Shown here piece after piece: positions 7,714 to 15,773 of a stretch of DNA of 45,857 nt (within the stretch, counting starts at the first letter, position 1; each line of letters opens with the position of its first letter). Made by a program: the position numbers and the translations under genes. The stretch comes from Clostridia bacterium. GTDB taxonomy: Bacteria; Bacillota; Clostridia; CAKSNL01; HGM11501. The notes beneath the pieces are model-generated. The model saw only the letters and a program-made list of their open reading frames with translations. It had not been told where the DNA came from and ran no database searches. The stretch is taken from contig JAFQQJ010000012.1 in NCBI GenBank assembly GCA_017411325.1, positions 1 through 45,857 of the forward strand, in the 5' to 3' direction.

Positions 7714-8694
7714 TTACTGTCTTTTCAGAAAACGGATGTCTTTTCCGTAAAATTTAAGAATTACAAAATTTCCGATTATTCTTGATAAAATTCGCTCAGA
7801 ATAAATCTTCTTAAGGTCGGGAAGGGATAAATTTGTGTTTATCACAGTTTTTTTGCCCGTCAGAATTCTTGTATTAAGAATTCTGAAAAGCTCGGAAACG
7901 GAAAACTCCGTTATAAATTCCGTGCCCAGATCATCCAGTATGAGTAAATCCGCATCCAGCAGCCTTTCTGCGGTGTAAGAGTCTGACTCTGTCATATTTT
8001 TCCCGAACTTCACTCTGTCAAGCAGGGAAAAAACCACGCTTGAACTCTGATAAATTACGTTTACGCCTTCATTTATAAGCTTTGATGCGATGCAGGATGA
8101 CAAAAAGGTTTTGCCAAGCCCCGAAGGACCCGTCAGAAGCAAATTGTCATTTGTGCTCTTAAAGTTTTCGGTAAACTTTATACACTCCGAAAGCACCCTT
8201 TCCATATTTTCGCGGGGACTTACCTCTCCGTTTTCCGATTTATCCGAATACCAGGAAAGGGAAAAATCCGAAAAGGAACTGTCCGAAAGCGATGCAAGAT
8301 TTGATTCTGCAAAGGTCAGCTTTATAAGCTCCTTACGGAAGCAGTTACAGTATGAATTGTCTAAAAAGCCCTCGTCCTTACACAGGGGGCAGTCATAGGG
8401 CGGATTAAGGTAGTCTTTATCATAGCCCGCATCAGTGATGAGCTTATCTCTTCTGCCGGTTAACGCCGTAACCTCTTCCTTTATTGCCGCTGCGGCTTTT
8501 TCTGCATCAAACCCGTCTGCCACCTTAATAAAAGTCCTGAAGCTGACAGAGGCAATTTCGTCCTCCAGCGCCTTAAGATCCGGAATAACCCTTAATAACT
8601 CAAGCCTTCTTTTTTCAATAAGTTCATCCCTTGCCTGCTTCTTTTTTACAAAAGCTTCGGCAACGGTTGCGGCAATATTTTTATCATAAGCCAT
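7714..8694 (-). CDS. DnaC/DnaI-type helicase loader ATPase
   Basis: 326 aa. An N-terminal helical region of about 95 residues is followed by a cysteine cluster (C102, C105, C116, C118) like the zinc site of DnaI. The AAA+ core has Walker A GPSGLGKT (189-196), Walker B LLILDD (250-255) and a terminal arginine-rich region. It loads the replicative helicase during initiation or restart. It lies 1 base after the DnaD-domain gene, the standard Clostridia arrangement of the two primosome proteins. It differs from IstB transposon helpers by the N-terminal and zinc regions. Position away from oriC genes is normal. Confidence 0.85.
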   Translation of the reverse strand: MAYDKNIAATVAEAFVKKKQARDELIEKRRLELLRVIPDLKALEDEIASVSFRTFIKVADGFDAEKAAAAIKEEVTALTGRRDKLITDAGYDKDYLNPPYDCPLCKDEGFLDNSYCNCFRKELIKLTFAESNLASLSDSSFSDFSLSWYSDKSENGEVSPRENMERVLSECIKFTENFKSTNDNLLLTGPSGLGKTFLSSCIASKLINEGVNVIYQSSSVVFSLLDRVKFGKNMTESDSYTAERLLDADLLILDDLGTEFITEFSVSELFRILNTRILTGKKTVINTNLSLPDLKKIYSERILSRIIGNFVILKFYGKDIRFLKRQ

Positions 8695-8695
8695 A

Positions 8696-9718
8696 TTATT
8701 CCCCTCCTACCTTAACGCTGCTTTTCTTTATAAGCGCCTCAAGCTCGTCATCGGAATAGCTTCCTTCCTGGGAGTATGAAGAAAAACGCGTTTTGGGCTG
8801 CCTTATATTAAGCTCCTTTTTTACCTTTTCTTCTTTTTCCGTGGCATCGGGCGTCCTTATTCCCTTTTCCGCCCAGTCCTTTAATATGGCGTTCATATAA
8901 TTAAAGGAAGCCTTGCCTGTCTGCATAACGGTTTTTTCATAGGCGAGGCGAATCATATCATCGGAAAAGCCGAGCGTCTCGCTCCAGGATGCAAGCAAGC
9001 CCGCTTCGGTTTCCGTTAAGTCTCTGCCGGAAATACCCAAAAGCTTTTTGAATTTACGCTTCATCTTTCCCGCCTTTTCAAAGGAGGATAAATATTCCGT
9101 TGCCGCCTCGGCGGTGGTAATTCCGTTTTCACTCCAGGAAAGGGCGATGGTTTCAATATATCTCATTGACTTTTTGCCGAGGGACACCGCGTGCTCAATT
9201 ATCATAAGTATAACTTCAACAGGCATACCCAGCCAGTCATAAAGACTGTACAAAGTCAATATATCATTTTGTGTAAGAGGCTTTGCCATAAGGCTTTCGG
9301 CAATGGTGTACATTTCGGAAAGAGGTTTGTCCTTGTCCTTTGCCGAAGTAACATCGCTTAATTTATAGGGAGGCTTTACCGCCTTTTTTTCCTCTTTTTC
9401 TCCCTTTTCGCCCGCTCCGAAAGACGAAAGATCGGAAAAGGTAACTGAAAAATCCGTCGGATCGGACTCCGAATTATAGGAAAGGGAAACAACCCCCCGT
9501 CTTTCCCAGAACTGCCAGGCACGGACAACATCACTTTCCAAAATTCCGAGAGCATTGGCAACATCTGCCACCTTGCCCTTGGGATTGTTTGAAAAACACT
9601 GTCTGAAGCCGTATATGTATACCGCAATATATGTAGGATTTGCATCCTTCATACAGTAGTCAACAAATGCGCAGGGGAGGCAGACAACCTGAGCTCCCTC
9701 TATAGAATAACCTGCCAT
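8696..9718 (-). CDS. DnaD-domain primosomal protein (DnaB/DnaD-like)
   Basis: 340 aa. An N-terminal winged-helix-like part (VADVANALGILESDVVRAWQ) is followed by two DnaD_2-like helical domains at about 130-205 and 215-290; the second ends in the AILKDWAEKGIRTPD motif (family YxxxILxxWxxxGI). Such proteins bind DnaA or DNA and recruit the helicase loader, whose gene follows one base downstream. About residues 110-125 are a charged KEKEEKK linker. Transcribed from a divergent promoter at 9771-9799. Confidence 0.85.
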   Translation of the reverse strand: MAGYSIEGAQVVCLPCAFVDYCMKDANPTYIAVYIYGFRQCFSNNPKGKVADVANALGILESDVVRAWQFWERRGVVSLSYNSESDPTDFSVTFSDLSSFGAGEKGEKEEKKAVKPPYKLSDVTSAKDKDKPLSEMYTIAESLMAKPLTQNDILTLYSLYDWLGMPVEVILMIIEHAVSLGKKSMRYIETIALSWSENGITTAEAATEYLSSFEKAGKMKRKFKKLLGISGRDLTETEAGLLASWSETLGFSDDMIRLAYEKTVMQTGKASFNYMNAILKDWAEKGIRTPDATEKEEKVKKELNIRQPKTRFSSYSQEGSYSDDELEALIKKSSVKVGGE

Positions 9719-9770
9719 AATAATACCTTTCTTTCATGGTTCTGAAAATAAATAAAGTTACATATAATAT

Positions 9771-9799
9771 ATGATAGCACAGATTTTTAAATTCTTCAA
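9771..9799 (-). promoter_or_regulatory. Promoter of the dnaD-like/dnaI-like operon
   Basis: On the minus strand TTGAAG (9799-9794), 17-base spacer, extended -10 TGC-TATCAT (9776-9771). A weaker rightward promoter (TTCTGA 9740-9745, TATAAT 9763-9768, spacer 17) could serve the carboxypeptidase. Confidence 0.45.
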
Positions 9800-9835
9800 T
9801 ACAAAAATTAAATTTTTATGCGAAAGGGCGGTTTT

Positions 9836-10630
9836 ATGCTTACCTACGAAAAACTATTAAGGCGTATATCGGAAAGAGACTTTGCCTCGGCGGGAAAGAG
9901 CGTGTGGGGCAGGGAGCTTTACTACTACAGGGTGGGGCGCGGTGAAAAAAAGCTTTTTATAAACGGAACACATCACGGAAACGAATACATAACGGCAGAA
10001 ATTGCACTGGATTTTTACGACTATATAAAAAACCGCACGGGAAACTGGAGCATTTATGTCCTTCCTATGGTAAATCCCGACGGTACAGCGATTTGTCAGG
10101 GGCTTCTACCCAAAAGCACGGATACCTATGAGCACATAAGAAGGCTCAACGGCTGGAAGGATTTATATCGCGTATGGCGCAAAAACGCCAACGGAGTGGA
10201 TCTTAATCACAACTATGATGCGTCATTTAAGTCGGAGGGAGTGTCGGGCGGTGCATACCCCGAAAGCGAGCCCGAAAGCCGTGCGGTGGTAAATCTGGTT
10301 AAAAAGGAAAATTTTGATATGGTAATCTGCCTTCACGCCCAGGGAGAGGAAATTTATCACGGCTTCCGGGGCGTTTATCCCGACGGAAGCAGAGTCATTG
10401 CCGAGGCGATGGCAAAAGCTTCGGGCTACAAAGTATCCGAGCCGACAGGCAGTGCTTCCTTTGGCGGAATGAAGGACTGGTTTACCCATAAATTCTCCCG
10501 TCCCGGCTTTACAATTGAGGTGGGGCGGGGCGAAAATCCTCTGCCCGAGGAACAGCTTCCGGGAATTGAGAAGCGCCTCTTTCCCGCAATAGAAAAGGCA
10601 ATGTTGACTTATGATGAGGTTTTATGCTAA
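9836..10630 (+). CDS. M14-family zinc carboxypeptidase
   Basis: 264 aa from the ATG at 9836, preferred over the in-frame ATG at 9818 because AAAGGG lies 7 bases before 9836 and nothing suitable precedes 9818. Zinc ligands are H47 and E50 (HGNE) and H167 (ICLHAQGEE); the general base is E228 (FTIEVGRGE). NPDG and NGVDLNHNYD substrate-binding motifs are intact. The closest functional type is gamma-D-glutamyl-diaminopimelate peptidase, which trims cell-wall peptides. No signal peptide, so it may act on recycled muropeptides in the cytoplasm. It heads a plus-strand cluster with the flavoprotein and sugar kinase. Confidence 0.85.
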   Translation: MLTYEKLLRRISERDFASAGKSVWGRELYYYRVGRGEKKLFINGTHHGNEYITAEIALDFYDYIKNRTGNWSIYVLPMVNPDGTAICQGLLPKSTDTYEHIRRLNGWKDLYRVWRKNANGVDLNHNYDASFKSEGVSGGAYPESEPESRAVVNLVKKENFDMVICLHAQGEEIYHGFRGVYPDGSRVIAEAMAKASGYKVSEPTGSASFGGMKDWFTHKFSRPGFTIEVGRGENPLPEEQLPGIEKRLFPAIEKAMLTYDEVLC

Positions 10631-10665
10631 AATAAGGAAAAGAAAGCTTAAAAGGCGGTGCTTTT

Positions 10666-11607
10666 ATGGGCGATTTTGATGTAATTGTAATAGGCGGCGG
10701 TATTGCGGGAATGTCCTCGGCCAAAAAGGCAAAGGATCACGGTCTTTCCGTCCTTCTGCTGGAAGCCCTCTACACCGGAGGCAAAACCGTTAAAACCGAC
10801 GTGATATCCGACTATCCCGGTTTTCCTGACGGAATATCGGGCGAAAGGCTGACAGATTTGCTGGAGGAGGCTGTCCGCTCCCGCGGAGTAAAGATACTTC
10901 ACGAAGCGGTTACAAAAATGGAGCTTTCCGCCCCGTTAAAGCACATCGTGACCGACCGTGATTCATACACAACTCCTTCTGTTATTATTGCAACGGGAAT
11001 AAGACAGAGGGAAATCGGTCTTACCAATGAGCGCGCTCTTTCGGGAATGGGCGTTTTCCATTCTGCGGAAAGGGAGGGCTTCCGTGTTGCGGGTAAAACC
11101 GTTGCGGTGTTCGGAAGCGGAAATTCCGCCGTTACGGAAGCACTTATTTTAAGTGAAAAATGCGAAAAAGTATACCTGATTTCTCCCAACACCATTCTCG
11201 GTGCATCCAAAAAATATACCGACGAATTAAGGCGGAGCAAAAACATTACCCTGTGTCCCGAAAGCCTTATTGCCAATGCAGAAGAGGGTGTGTTCCTTCT
11301 TGAATCGGTGACGGTTATAAACCGGGTAACTACCGAATTCAGGACTATTCCCATAGAGGCAATTTTTGTTGCACCAATGCCGGAGCCCGATTCCGACGTT
11401 CTGCTTGGCTGCGTAAGGATGACCGATGACGGTGCGGTTATCACGGGAGGCGACCTTTCCACCTCTGCAGAGGGAGTTTATGCCGCAGGTGCGGTGCGCG
11501 AAGGTTCGAGTTATACGGTAATCGACGCCATATCCGACGGATTCCGGGCAGCAGATTCTGTTAATACCTACCTCGTGGAAAAGGTTTACAATTCTTACGG
11601 GCTGTGA
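10666..11607 (+). CDS. Thioredoxin-reductase-like FAD/NAD(P) oxidoreductase without CxxC
   Basis: 313 aa, the length and fold of low-molecular-weight thioredoxin reductases. FAD motif GGGIAG (10-15) and NAD(P) motif GSGNSA (150-155) are present. The redox CxxC that should lie just before the second motif is replaced by FHSAEREGF (131-139), with no cysteine. The late FAD motif, normally GD, reads GA (275-276). It therefore cannot reduce thioredoxin in the normal way. It may be a ferredoxin/flavodoxin reductase-like or other flavoprotein; the substrate is unknown. GGCGG-type SD 9 bases before the ATG. Confidence 0.75.
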   Translation: MGDFDVIVIGGGIAGMSSAKKAKDHGLSVLLLEALYTGGKTVKTDVISDYPGFPDGISGERLTDLLEEAVRSRGVKILHEAVTKMELSAPLKHIVTDRDSYTTPSVIIATGIRQREIGLTNERALSGMGVFHSAEREGFRVAGKTVAVFGSGNSAVTEALILSEKCEKVYLISPNTILGASKKYTDELRRSKNITLCPESLIANAEEGVFLLESVTVINRVTTEFRTIPIEAIFVAPMPEPDSDVLLGCVRMTDDGAVITGGDLSTSAEGVYAAGAVREGSSYTVIDAISDGFRAADSVNTYLVEKVYNSYGL

Positions 11608-11635
11608 CGGCACCGTTTTACAAAGGAGCGACATT

Positions 11636-12532
11636 ATGATATTTACACTCACATTAAACCCGGCATTTGACCTTCACTATGAAATGGATGAATTTCTGCC
11701 GGAATCGGAAAACTATGTTAAAACTGCCGTAAAGTCGGCCGGGGGCAAAGGCATAAATGTATCAAAAGCACTTTCCGTATTGGGAATCGAAAACAGAGCC
11801 TTTGCGGTTTTAGGCAGCGAAAACAGCGCAGAATTCTTAAAAGAGCTTCCCGAGCTTGACTTAAGTGTTATCGAAACCGAAGGAAGAATACGGGAAAACA
11901 TAACAATCCACCCGAAATGCGGGAAAGAGACAAGAATAAGCCTTGATAACTTTTTCTTAAGTGCCGATATCCTTCGGGATGTTGAAAAAAAGCTTCTTCC
12001 TCTTCTTTCAGAAAAAAGTATTGTGGTTTTTGCGGGAAGATGCCCGAAGGGGTTGAAAAAAGAAGAAATAATCGACTTTCTGCTGAAAATCAAATCGACG
12101 GGAGCAAGATTAGCCCTTGATTCAAACAGCTTTGACTTAAATGATCTTTCTTTGCTTAAGCCCTTCCTGATAAAGCCAAACGAAGAGGAGATAAAAGCCC
12201 TCCTTGAAAACTCTGCGGAAGAAATTTCTTCCTGTGCAAAGCGTCTTAACGATGCGGGAATTGAAAATGTTATGATAAGCCTTGGCTCCGAGGGGATTTT
12301 TTATTCGGGATGTGGTGAAAGCTTTACGGTAAAAGCGCCGAAAATCACTCCCGTTTCCACCATCGGTGCGGGGGACAGTGCCCTTGCGGGCTTTATCGCC
12401 GGAATATATAAAGGCTTAAGCAAAAAAGAAGCGGTTTGCCTTGCAGCAGCATCCGGCAGTGCCGCCTGCCTTTCGGAGGGAACGCTCCCTCCCAAAAAGG
12501 ACGATATCGAAAGACTGCTTAAAGAAATGTAA
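11636..12532 (+). CDS. 1-phosphofructokinase-like PfkB sugar kinase
   Basis: 298 aa. FruK/LacC-type start (TLTLNPAFDLHYEMDEF), substrate motif GGKGINVS (36-43) and catalytic base D247 in IGAGDSALAG. It uses ATP to phosphorylate a sugar phosphate (fructose 1-phosphate or tagatose 6-phosphate). No PTS gene is adjacent, so the substrate is not fixed by context. AAAGGAG precedes the start. It is 28 bases downstream of the flavoprotein gene and probably in the same transcript. Confidence 0.8.
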   Translation: MIFTLTLNPAFDLHYEMDEFLPESENYVKTAVKSAGGKGINVSKALSVLGIENRAFAVLGSENSAEFLKELPELDLSVIETEGRIRENITIHPKCGKETRISLDNFFLSADILRDVEKKLLPLLSEKSIVVFAGRCPKGLKKEEIIDFLLKIKSTGARLALDSNSFDLNDLSLLKPFLIKPNEEEIKALLENSAEEISSCAKRLNDAGIENVMISLGSEGIFYSGCGESFTVKAPKITPVSTIGAGDSALAGFIAGIYKGLSKKEAVCLAAASGSAACLSEGTLPPKKDDIERLLKEM

Positions 12533-12607
12533 TTTCTGAAGCGGAAGGGGAAATCCCTTCCCTGCGGTATTATGGCAACATTGTATCAAATGCATTTCTG
12601 TTCCGTC

Positions 12608-12644
12608 AAAAAAGGCTGTGAGATTGAATCTCACAGCCTTTTTC
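12608..12644. terminator. Bidirectional terminator between pfkB-like gene and trmB
   Basis: Eleven-base stem (12614-12624 with 12628-12638), loop TGA, flanked by AAAAAA on the left and TTTTTC on the right. It serves both convergent genes, and the trmB stop codon (12633-12631) lies inside the stem. Confidence 0.8.
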
Positions 12645-13257
12645 TTGCTTCCAGGCGGAATATATTTTTTCCTTCCTCGGCAAATTTCGTTTCGTACTCT
12701 GTCATAATATTTCCTTCAAAATCACTGTTATGCAAATCAAAGGTTATATTTGACAAAATAAAATCCTCTGAGCAGAAGGAATTAAGCGAAAACTCGAAAA
12801 GCTTTTCGTTGTCGGTCTTAAAGAAAATCTCCCCGTCTTCGGAAAGCCATTTTTTATACATTTTAAGAAAGGAAGGGTGGGTAAGGCGGCGCTTTGCCTG
12901 CTTCTTTTTTGGCCATGGATCGGAAAAGTTAAGATAAATCCTTTTAACGCTTCCTTCCTCTATTTCCCCATCCAGCTTTTCAATGTCTGAAAAGGAAAAA
13001 CGGATGTTTTTTATGCCCTCGCGCTCAGCCGCTTCTGCCGCAAGAATTGCCACGTTGTCATAATGCTCCACCGCAAGATGGGGGATTTCTGCATCGCGGA
13101 GCGCACACTCCCTTATAAATCTGCCCTTGCCGCAGCCGATTTCAAGATATATCTTCTTTCCGTCACGGAAAGAATCAATTTCTTCCTTTGTATAAACCAT
13201 TAACGGGCTTAAAACCCCGATACGCTCCTCTAAATGAGCGCGTTTTCTCATTCTCAA
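12631..13257 (-). CDS. trmB: tRNA (guanine-N7-)-methyltransferase
   Basis: 208 aa. Uses SAM to methylate G46 of tRNA. SAM motif LEIGCGKGRFI (about 36-46), the family signature LNFSDPWPKKKQAKRR and the late TDNEKLFEFS segment are all present. Two starts are possible: TTG at 13257 or ATG at 13251. The only SD (AAGGA) is 9 bases before the TTG and 15 before the ATG, so the TTG fits better. Confidence 0.93.
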   Translation of the reverse strand: MRMRKRAHLEERIGVLSPLMVYTKEEIDSFRDGKKIYLEIGCGKGRFIRECALRDAEIPHLAVEHYDNVAILAAEAAEREGIKNIRFSFSDIEKLDGEIEEGSVKRIYLNFSDPWPKKKQAKRRLTHPSFLKMYKKWLSEDGEIFFKTDNEKLFEFSLNSFCSEDFILSNITFDLHNSDFEGNIMTEYETKFAEEGKNIFRLEARKRL

Positions 13258-13332
13258 AAAAATCAGTCCTTATAATTTAATGAAATAAGTATACCACCTC
13301 GCTTTAAGAAAATCAAGAAAAATCCTTTTTTG

Positions 13333-13361
13333 TTGACAAATAAGGACAAAAAGAGTAAAAT
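13333..13361 (+). promoter_or_regulatory. Strong promoter of the DUF554 gene
   Basis: TTGACA (13333-13338), 17-base spacer, TAAAAT (13356-13361). Transcription would begin near 13368, which rules out the in-frame upstream codon at 13330 as a start. Confidence 0.75.
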
Positions 13362-13389
13362 GAATTATCTTTTTAAGGAGGATGACAAA

Positions 13390-14082
13390 ATGATCGGCGT
13401 AGTGGTAAACAGCGTGGCTGTTATAATAGGAAGCTTAGTGGGGCTTTTATTCAGAAAGGGACTTCCGAAGAAATTTTCCGATTCAATAATGACGGGAGTT
13501 GCCCTCTGTGTGGTATACATAGGCATTTCCAATGTGATAAAGGGCGGAACCAACGACCTTGCATTAATTTTCGGAATGGTCATAGGTGCAATATGCGGCA
13601 CTGTATTAAACATTTCCGGAAATCTCGAAAGGCTTGGCGAATGGGCAGAATCTGCTTTTCCCGATAAAAACGGAAAAACCTCCATTGCCGAGGGCTTTGT
13701 TACGGCAGGACTTTTATTCTGCGTCGGCGCAATGGCTGTAACCGGCTCCATCAGCGCAGGACAGGGCGACAGCAGCATTTTATTTACCAAATCGGTGCTT
13801 GATATGATTTCCGCCTCTATGCTTACGGTGAGTCTCGGCATAGGCGTTATGCTTTCATCAATTCTGCTTTTCATATATCAGGGATCAATTGCCCTTTTAT
13901 CCGGTGTGATTTCAACCTATCTCACCGAAGAAATGTCCGCAACCATGATTTGCGCCGGAGGCCTTTTAATTGTTGCCCTCGGATTGAATATGCTGGGAAT
14001 AACGAAAATAAAGGTGGCAGACTACCTTCCCGCTCTTTTATTCGCACCGCTCGCCTGTCTTCTCTTCGGATTTGTAATGTGA
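13390..14082 (+). CDS. DUF554-family integral membrane protein
   Basis: 230 aa from the ATG at 13390, which has AAGGAGG 8 bases upstream; the longer reading frame from 13330 overlaps the promoter. Starts MIGVVVNSVAVIIGSLVGLL and has about seven hydrophobic segments separated by short loops, with the family features GLPKKFSDSIMTGVALCVVY and FCVGAMAVTGSI. E. coli YqgA and B. subtilis YdfK belong to the same family; its function is not established. Transcribed alone. Confidence 0.85.
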   Translation: MIGVVVNSVAVIIGSLVGLLFRKGLPKKFSDSIMTGVALCVVYIGISNVIKGGTNDLALIFGMVIGAICGTVLNISGNLERLGEWAESAFPDKNGKTSIAEGFVTAGLLFCVGAMAVTGSISAGQGDSSILFTKSVLDMISASMLTVSLGIGVMLSSILLFIYQGSIALLSGVISTYLTEEMSATMICAGGLLIVALGLNMLGITKIKVADYLPALLFAPLACLLFGFVM

Positions 14083-14096
14083 ATGGAAAAAAACAC

Positions 14097-14125
14097 TTGA
14101 CCAAAACTCATTTTAGGTATATAAT
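14097..14125 (+). promoter_or_regulatory. Promoter of the solute-binding lipoprotein
   Basis: TTGACC (14097-14102), 17-base spacer, TATAAT (14120-14125). The transcript has a leader of about 70 bases. Confidence 0.7.
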
Positions 14126-14137
14126 ATATACTAACTG

Positions 14138-14175
14138 GGTGTCTGTAAAAAAGCAGATACCTATCCCGAGAGGGA
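14138..14175 (+). promoter_or_regulatory. Two consecutive hairpins in the leader of the lipoprotein mRNA
   Basis: GGTGTCTG (14138-14145) pairs with CAGATACC (14154-14161), followed at once by TCCC-GAGA-GGGA (GNRA loop) at about 14164-14175. The SD follows 14 bases later. It may stabilise the mRNA or act as a sensor; no known riboswitch is recognised. Confidence 0.4.
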
Positions 14176-14201
14176 AATAAAATTTATTGGAGGAAAAAAA
14201 C

Positions 14202-15446
14202 ATGGCAAAGAAATTATTGGCACTCGTTGTATGTCTCTCTCTTTGTGCAGCACTCGTTGGCTGTAACGGCGGAGTAACATTCAACACAGAAGACTGGGCC
14301 GACATGGAAATTCGCGTAGCAGGCTACAGAAATTTCAATGAAGATCCCTTAAACTTTGAATTTGCAGAAGGTGCAAAGAAGTTCACAGAAGAGTATGGCA
14401 CAACCGTTACCTTCCAGGTTGGCGGTGGCGACGGTATGGGCGAAGACCTCGTTGCTGGTATTGTTGCAGGCGATCCCTGGGAAGTACAGTACTGCTTCGG
14501 TATTTCAGTATTCCCCTTAAACTTCGCAGAAGGTCTTTACACACCTATCACAGAGTATGTTGATTACGAAAACAATGACTTAATCGACGAAATCACTGTT
14601 GAAGGTACAAGATGGCTCGGCGAGCTTTACGGTGTAAGCTCTCTTCCCATGCAGGAAGTTCTTTATCTTGCTTACAACGAAACATGGATGAAGGAACTCG
14701 GATTAAAGACTCCTCACGAGTATTTGGCAGAAGGCAACTGGACAATGGACGCTTACAAAGAGCTTAATGCCGCTGCTGCTGCATTAAACGCTCCTTCCAG
14801 AAGCTCCTTCACAAGACCTCACGTTGGTTCTAAGTATATGTGCGACTGGAATTTAGAGACCGGTGAAGTTAAGATTACATACGATAGCCCCGAGAACGTT
14901 CAGTGGTTAAGCTACTGGGCATCTCTCTTAACAGATCCCCAGTACCACATCAAGGGCGGCGGATTTGTTTCTCAGAGAAACTCCATCATGCGTGACGAAG
15001 TTATGCCCAACCTTATCAAGGATGAGCTTACTCAGGAAACAACCGATACAATCAGATACATCCACTACCCCAACGAAGACGGTGAGCTTGGTGTATACCT
15101 TACAGACTCTCACTTCCTCTTCCCCCTTGGCGTAGCTGAAGAAAAGCTTCCCTGCGCATTTATGCTTGCTTGCTATATGACAGATATGAAGAGCCAGCTT
15201 TGCTCTGAAAACTATGCAGCAAACATGACTGAAGAAGACTGGGAACTCTTCCAGGAAAACCTTGACAACGCTTATTACCTTCCCAGAATTTTCTACTCCG
15301 GTGCATTTGCAATCGGCGGAACATTCAGAAGCGATATCCTTGACAAGGGTAAGGCAGTTGCTACTCACATTCAGGAAAACACAGAAAGCTTAAAGGCTCG
15401 TGCTCTTGAATTCAACCGGAAGTACGTTGAAGGCTTCGAAGGCTGA
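14202..15446 (+). CDS. Extracellular solute-binding lipoprotein (family 1 type), orphan
   Basis: 414 aa from the ATG at 14202 (GGAGG 8 bases upstream). Lipoprotein signal peptide with basic MAKK, hydrophobic core and lipobox LVGC, so it is diacylglyceryl-anchored outside the membrane. The mature part has the bilobed ABC-binding-protein pattern (FAEGAKKFTEEYGTTVTFQV; GVSSLPMQEVLYLAYNETWM). Family 1 members bind oligosaccharides. No permease or ATPase genes are nearby. Its codons and promoter suggest high expression. Confidence 0.8.
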   Translation: MAKKLLALVVCLSLCAALVGCNGGVTFNTEDWADMEIRVAGYRNFNEDPLNFEFAEGAKKFTEEYGTTVTFQVGGGDGMGEDLVAGIVAGDPWEVQYCFGISVFPLNFAEGLYTPITEYVDYENNDLIDEITVEGTRWLGELYGVSSLPMQEVLYLAYNETWMKELGLKTPHEYLAEGNWTMDAYKELNAAAAALNAPSRSSFTRPHVGSKYMCDWNLETGEVKITYDSPENVQWLSYWASLLTDPQYHIKGGGFVSQRNSIMRDEVMPNLIKDELTQETTDTIRYIHYPNEDGELGVYLTDSHFLFPLGVAEEKLPCAFMLACYMTDMKSQLCSENYAANMTEEDWELFQENLDNAYYLPRIFYSGAFAIGGTFRSDILDKGKAVATHIQENTESLKARALEFNRKYVEGFEG

Positions 15447-15457
15447 TTATAGATTAA

Positions 15458-15488
15458 AAGAACCGTCCGACGGACGGTTCTTTTTTTA
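15458..15488 (+). terminator. Terminator of the solute-binding protein gene
   Basis: Nine-base GC-rich stem GAACCGTCC (15460-15468) with GGACGGTTC (15472-15480), then seven Ts. Confidence 0.85.
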
Positions 15489-15517
15489 CTTTATCAAGCG
15501 GAAAACTGTAATAAAAA

Positions 15518-15543
15518 AATCCGCACACGCCTGTGTACGGATT
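15518..15543 (-). terminator. Terminator of tRNA-Thr
   Basis: On the minus strand a stem of about ten pairs (15543-15533 with 15528-15518), followed by seven Ts. It starts just after the CCA end of the tRNA. Confidence 0.75.
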
Positions 15544-15546
15544 TTC

Positions 15547-15622
<76 letters not shown>

Positions 15623-15637
15623 AAACCAACAAATAGT

Positions 15638-15666
15638 ATTATAGCGGAAAAAAAGCTTTTTGTCAA
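15638..15666 (-). promoter_or_regulatory. Promoter of tRNA-Thr
   Basis: On the minus strand TTGACA (15666-15661), 17-base spacer, TATAAT (15643-15638): full consensus, about 16 bases before the tRNA. Confidence 0.85.
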
Positions 15667-15713
15667 GCTTTTTTTGGCTAAAAGATGATAAAAGAGATTT
15701 TTTCTTTTTCTGT

Positions 15714-15743
15714 TTGACACAAGGGGTTCTGCCGTGGTATACT
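15714..15743 (+). promoter_or_regulatory. Promoter of the beta-propeller gene
   Basis: TTGACA (15714-15719), 18-base spacer, extended -10 TGG-TATACT (15738-15743). Confidence 0.65.
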
Positions 15744-15773
15744 ATTTATAAAGAACAAAAGAGGGTGGTATTG

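Noticed and set aside
7714..8694. IstB-type transposon helper ATPase
   Set aside because: Zinc-cysteine cluster, N-terminal domain and the adjacent DnaD-domain gene indicate the chromosomal helicase loader.
13330..13389. Extended N-terminus of the DUF554 protein
   Set aside because: Would begin inside the -35 box of its promoter.
14126..14201. Known riboswitch or T-box in the lipoprotein leader
   Set aside because: No AGGGTGGTACC, no recognised aptamer consensus; only two simple hairpins.
15660..15773. N-terminal extension of the propeller protein
   Set aside because: It overlaps the tRNA-Thr promoter and the gene's own promoter; the SD supports the start at 15774.
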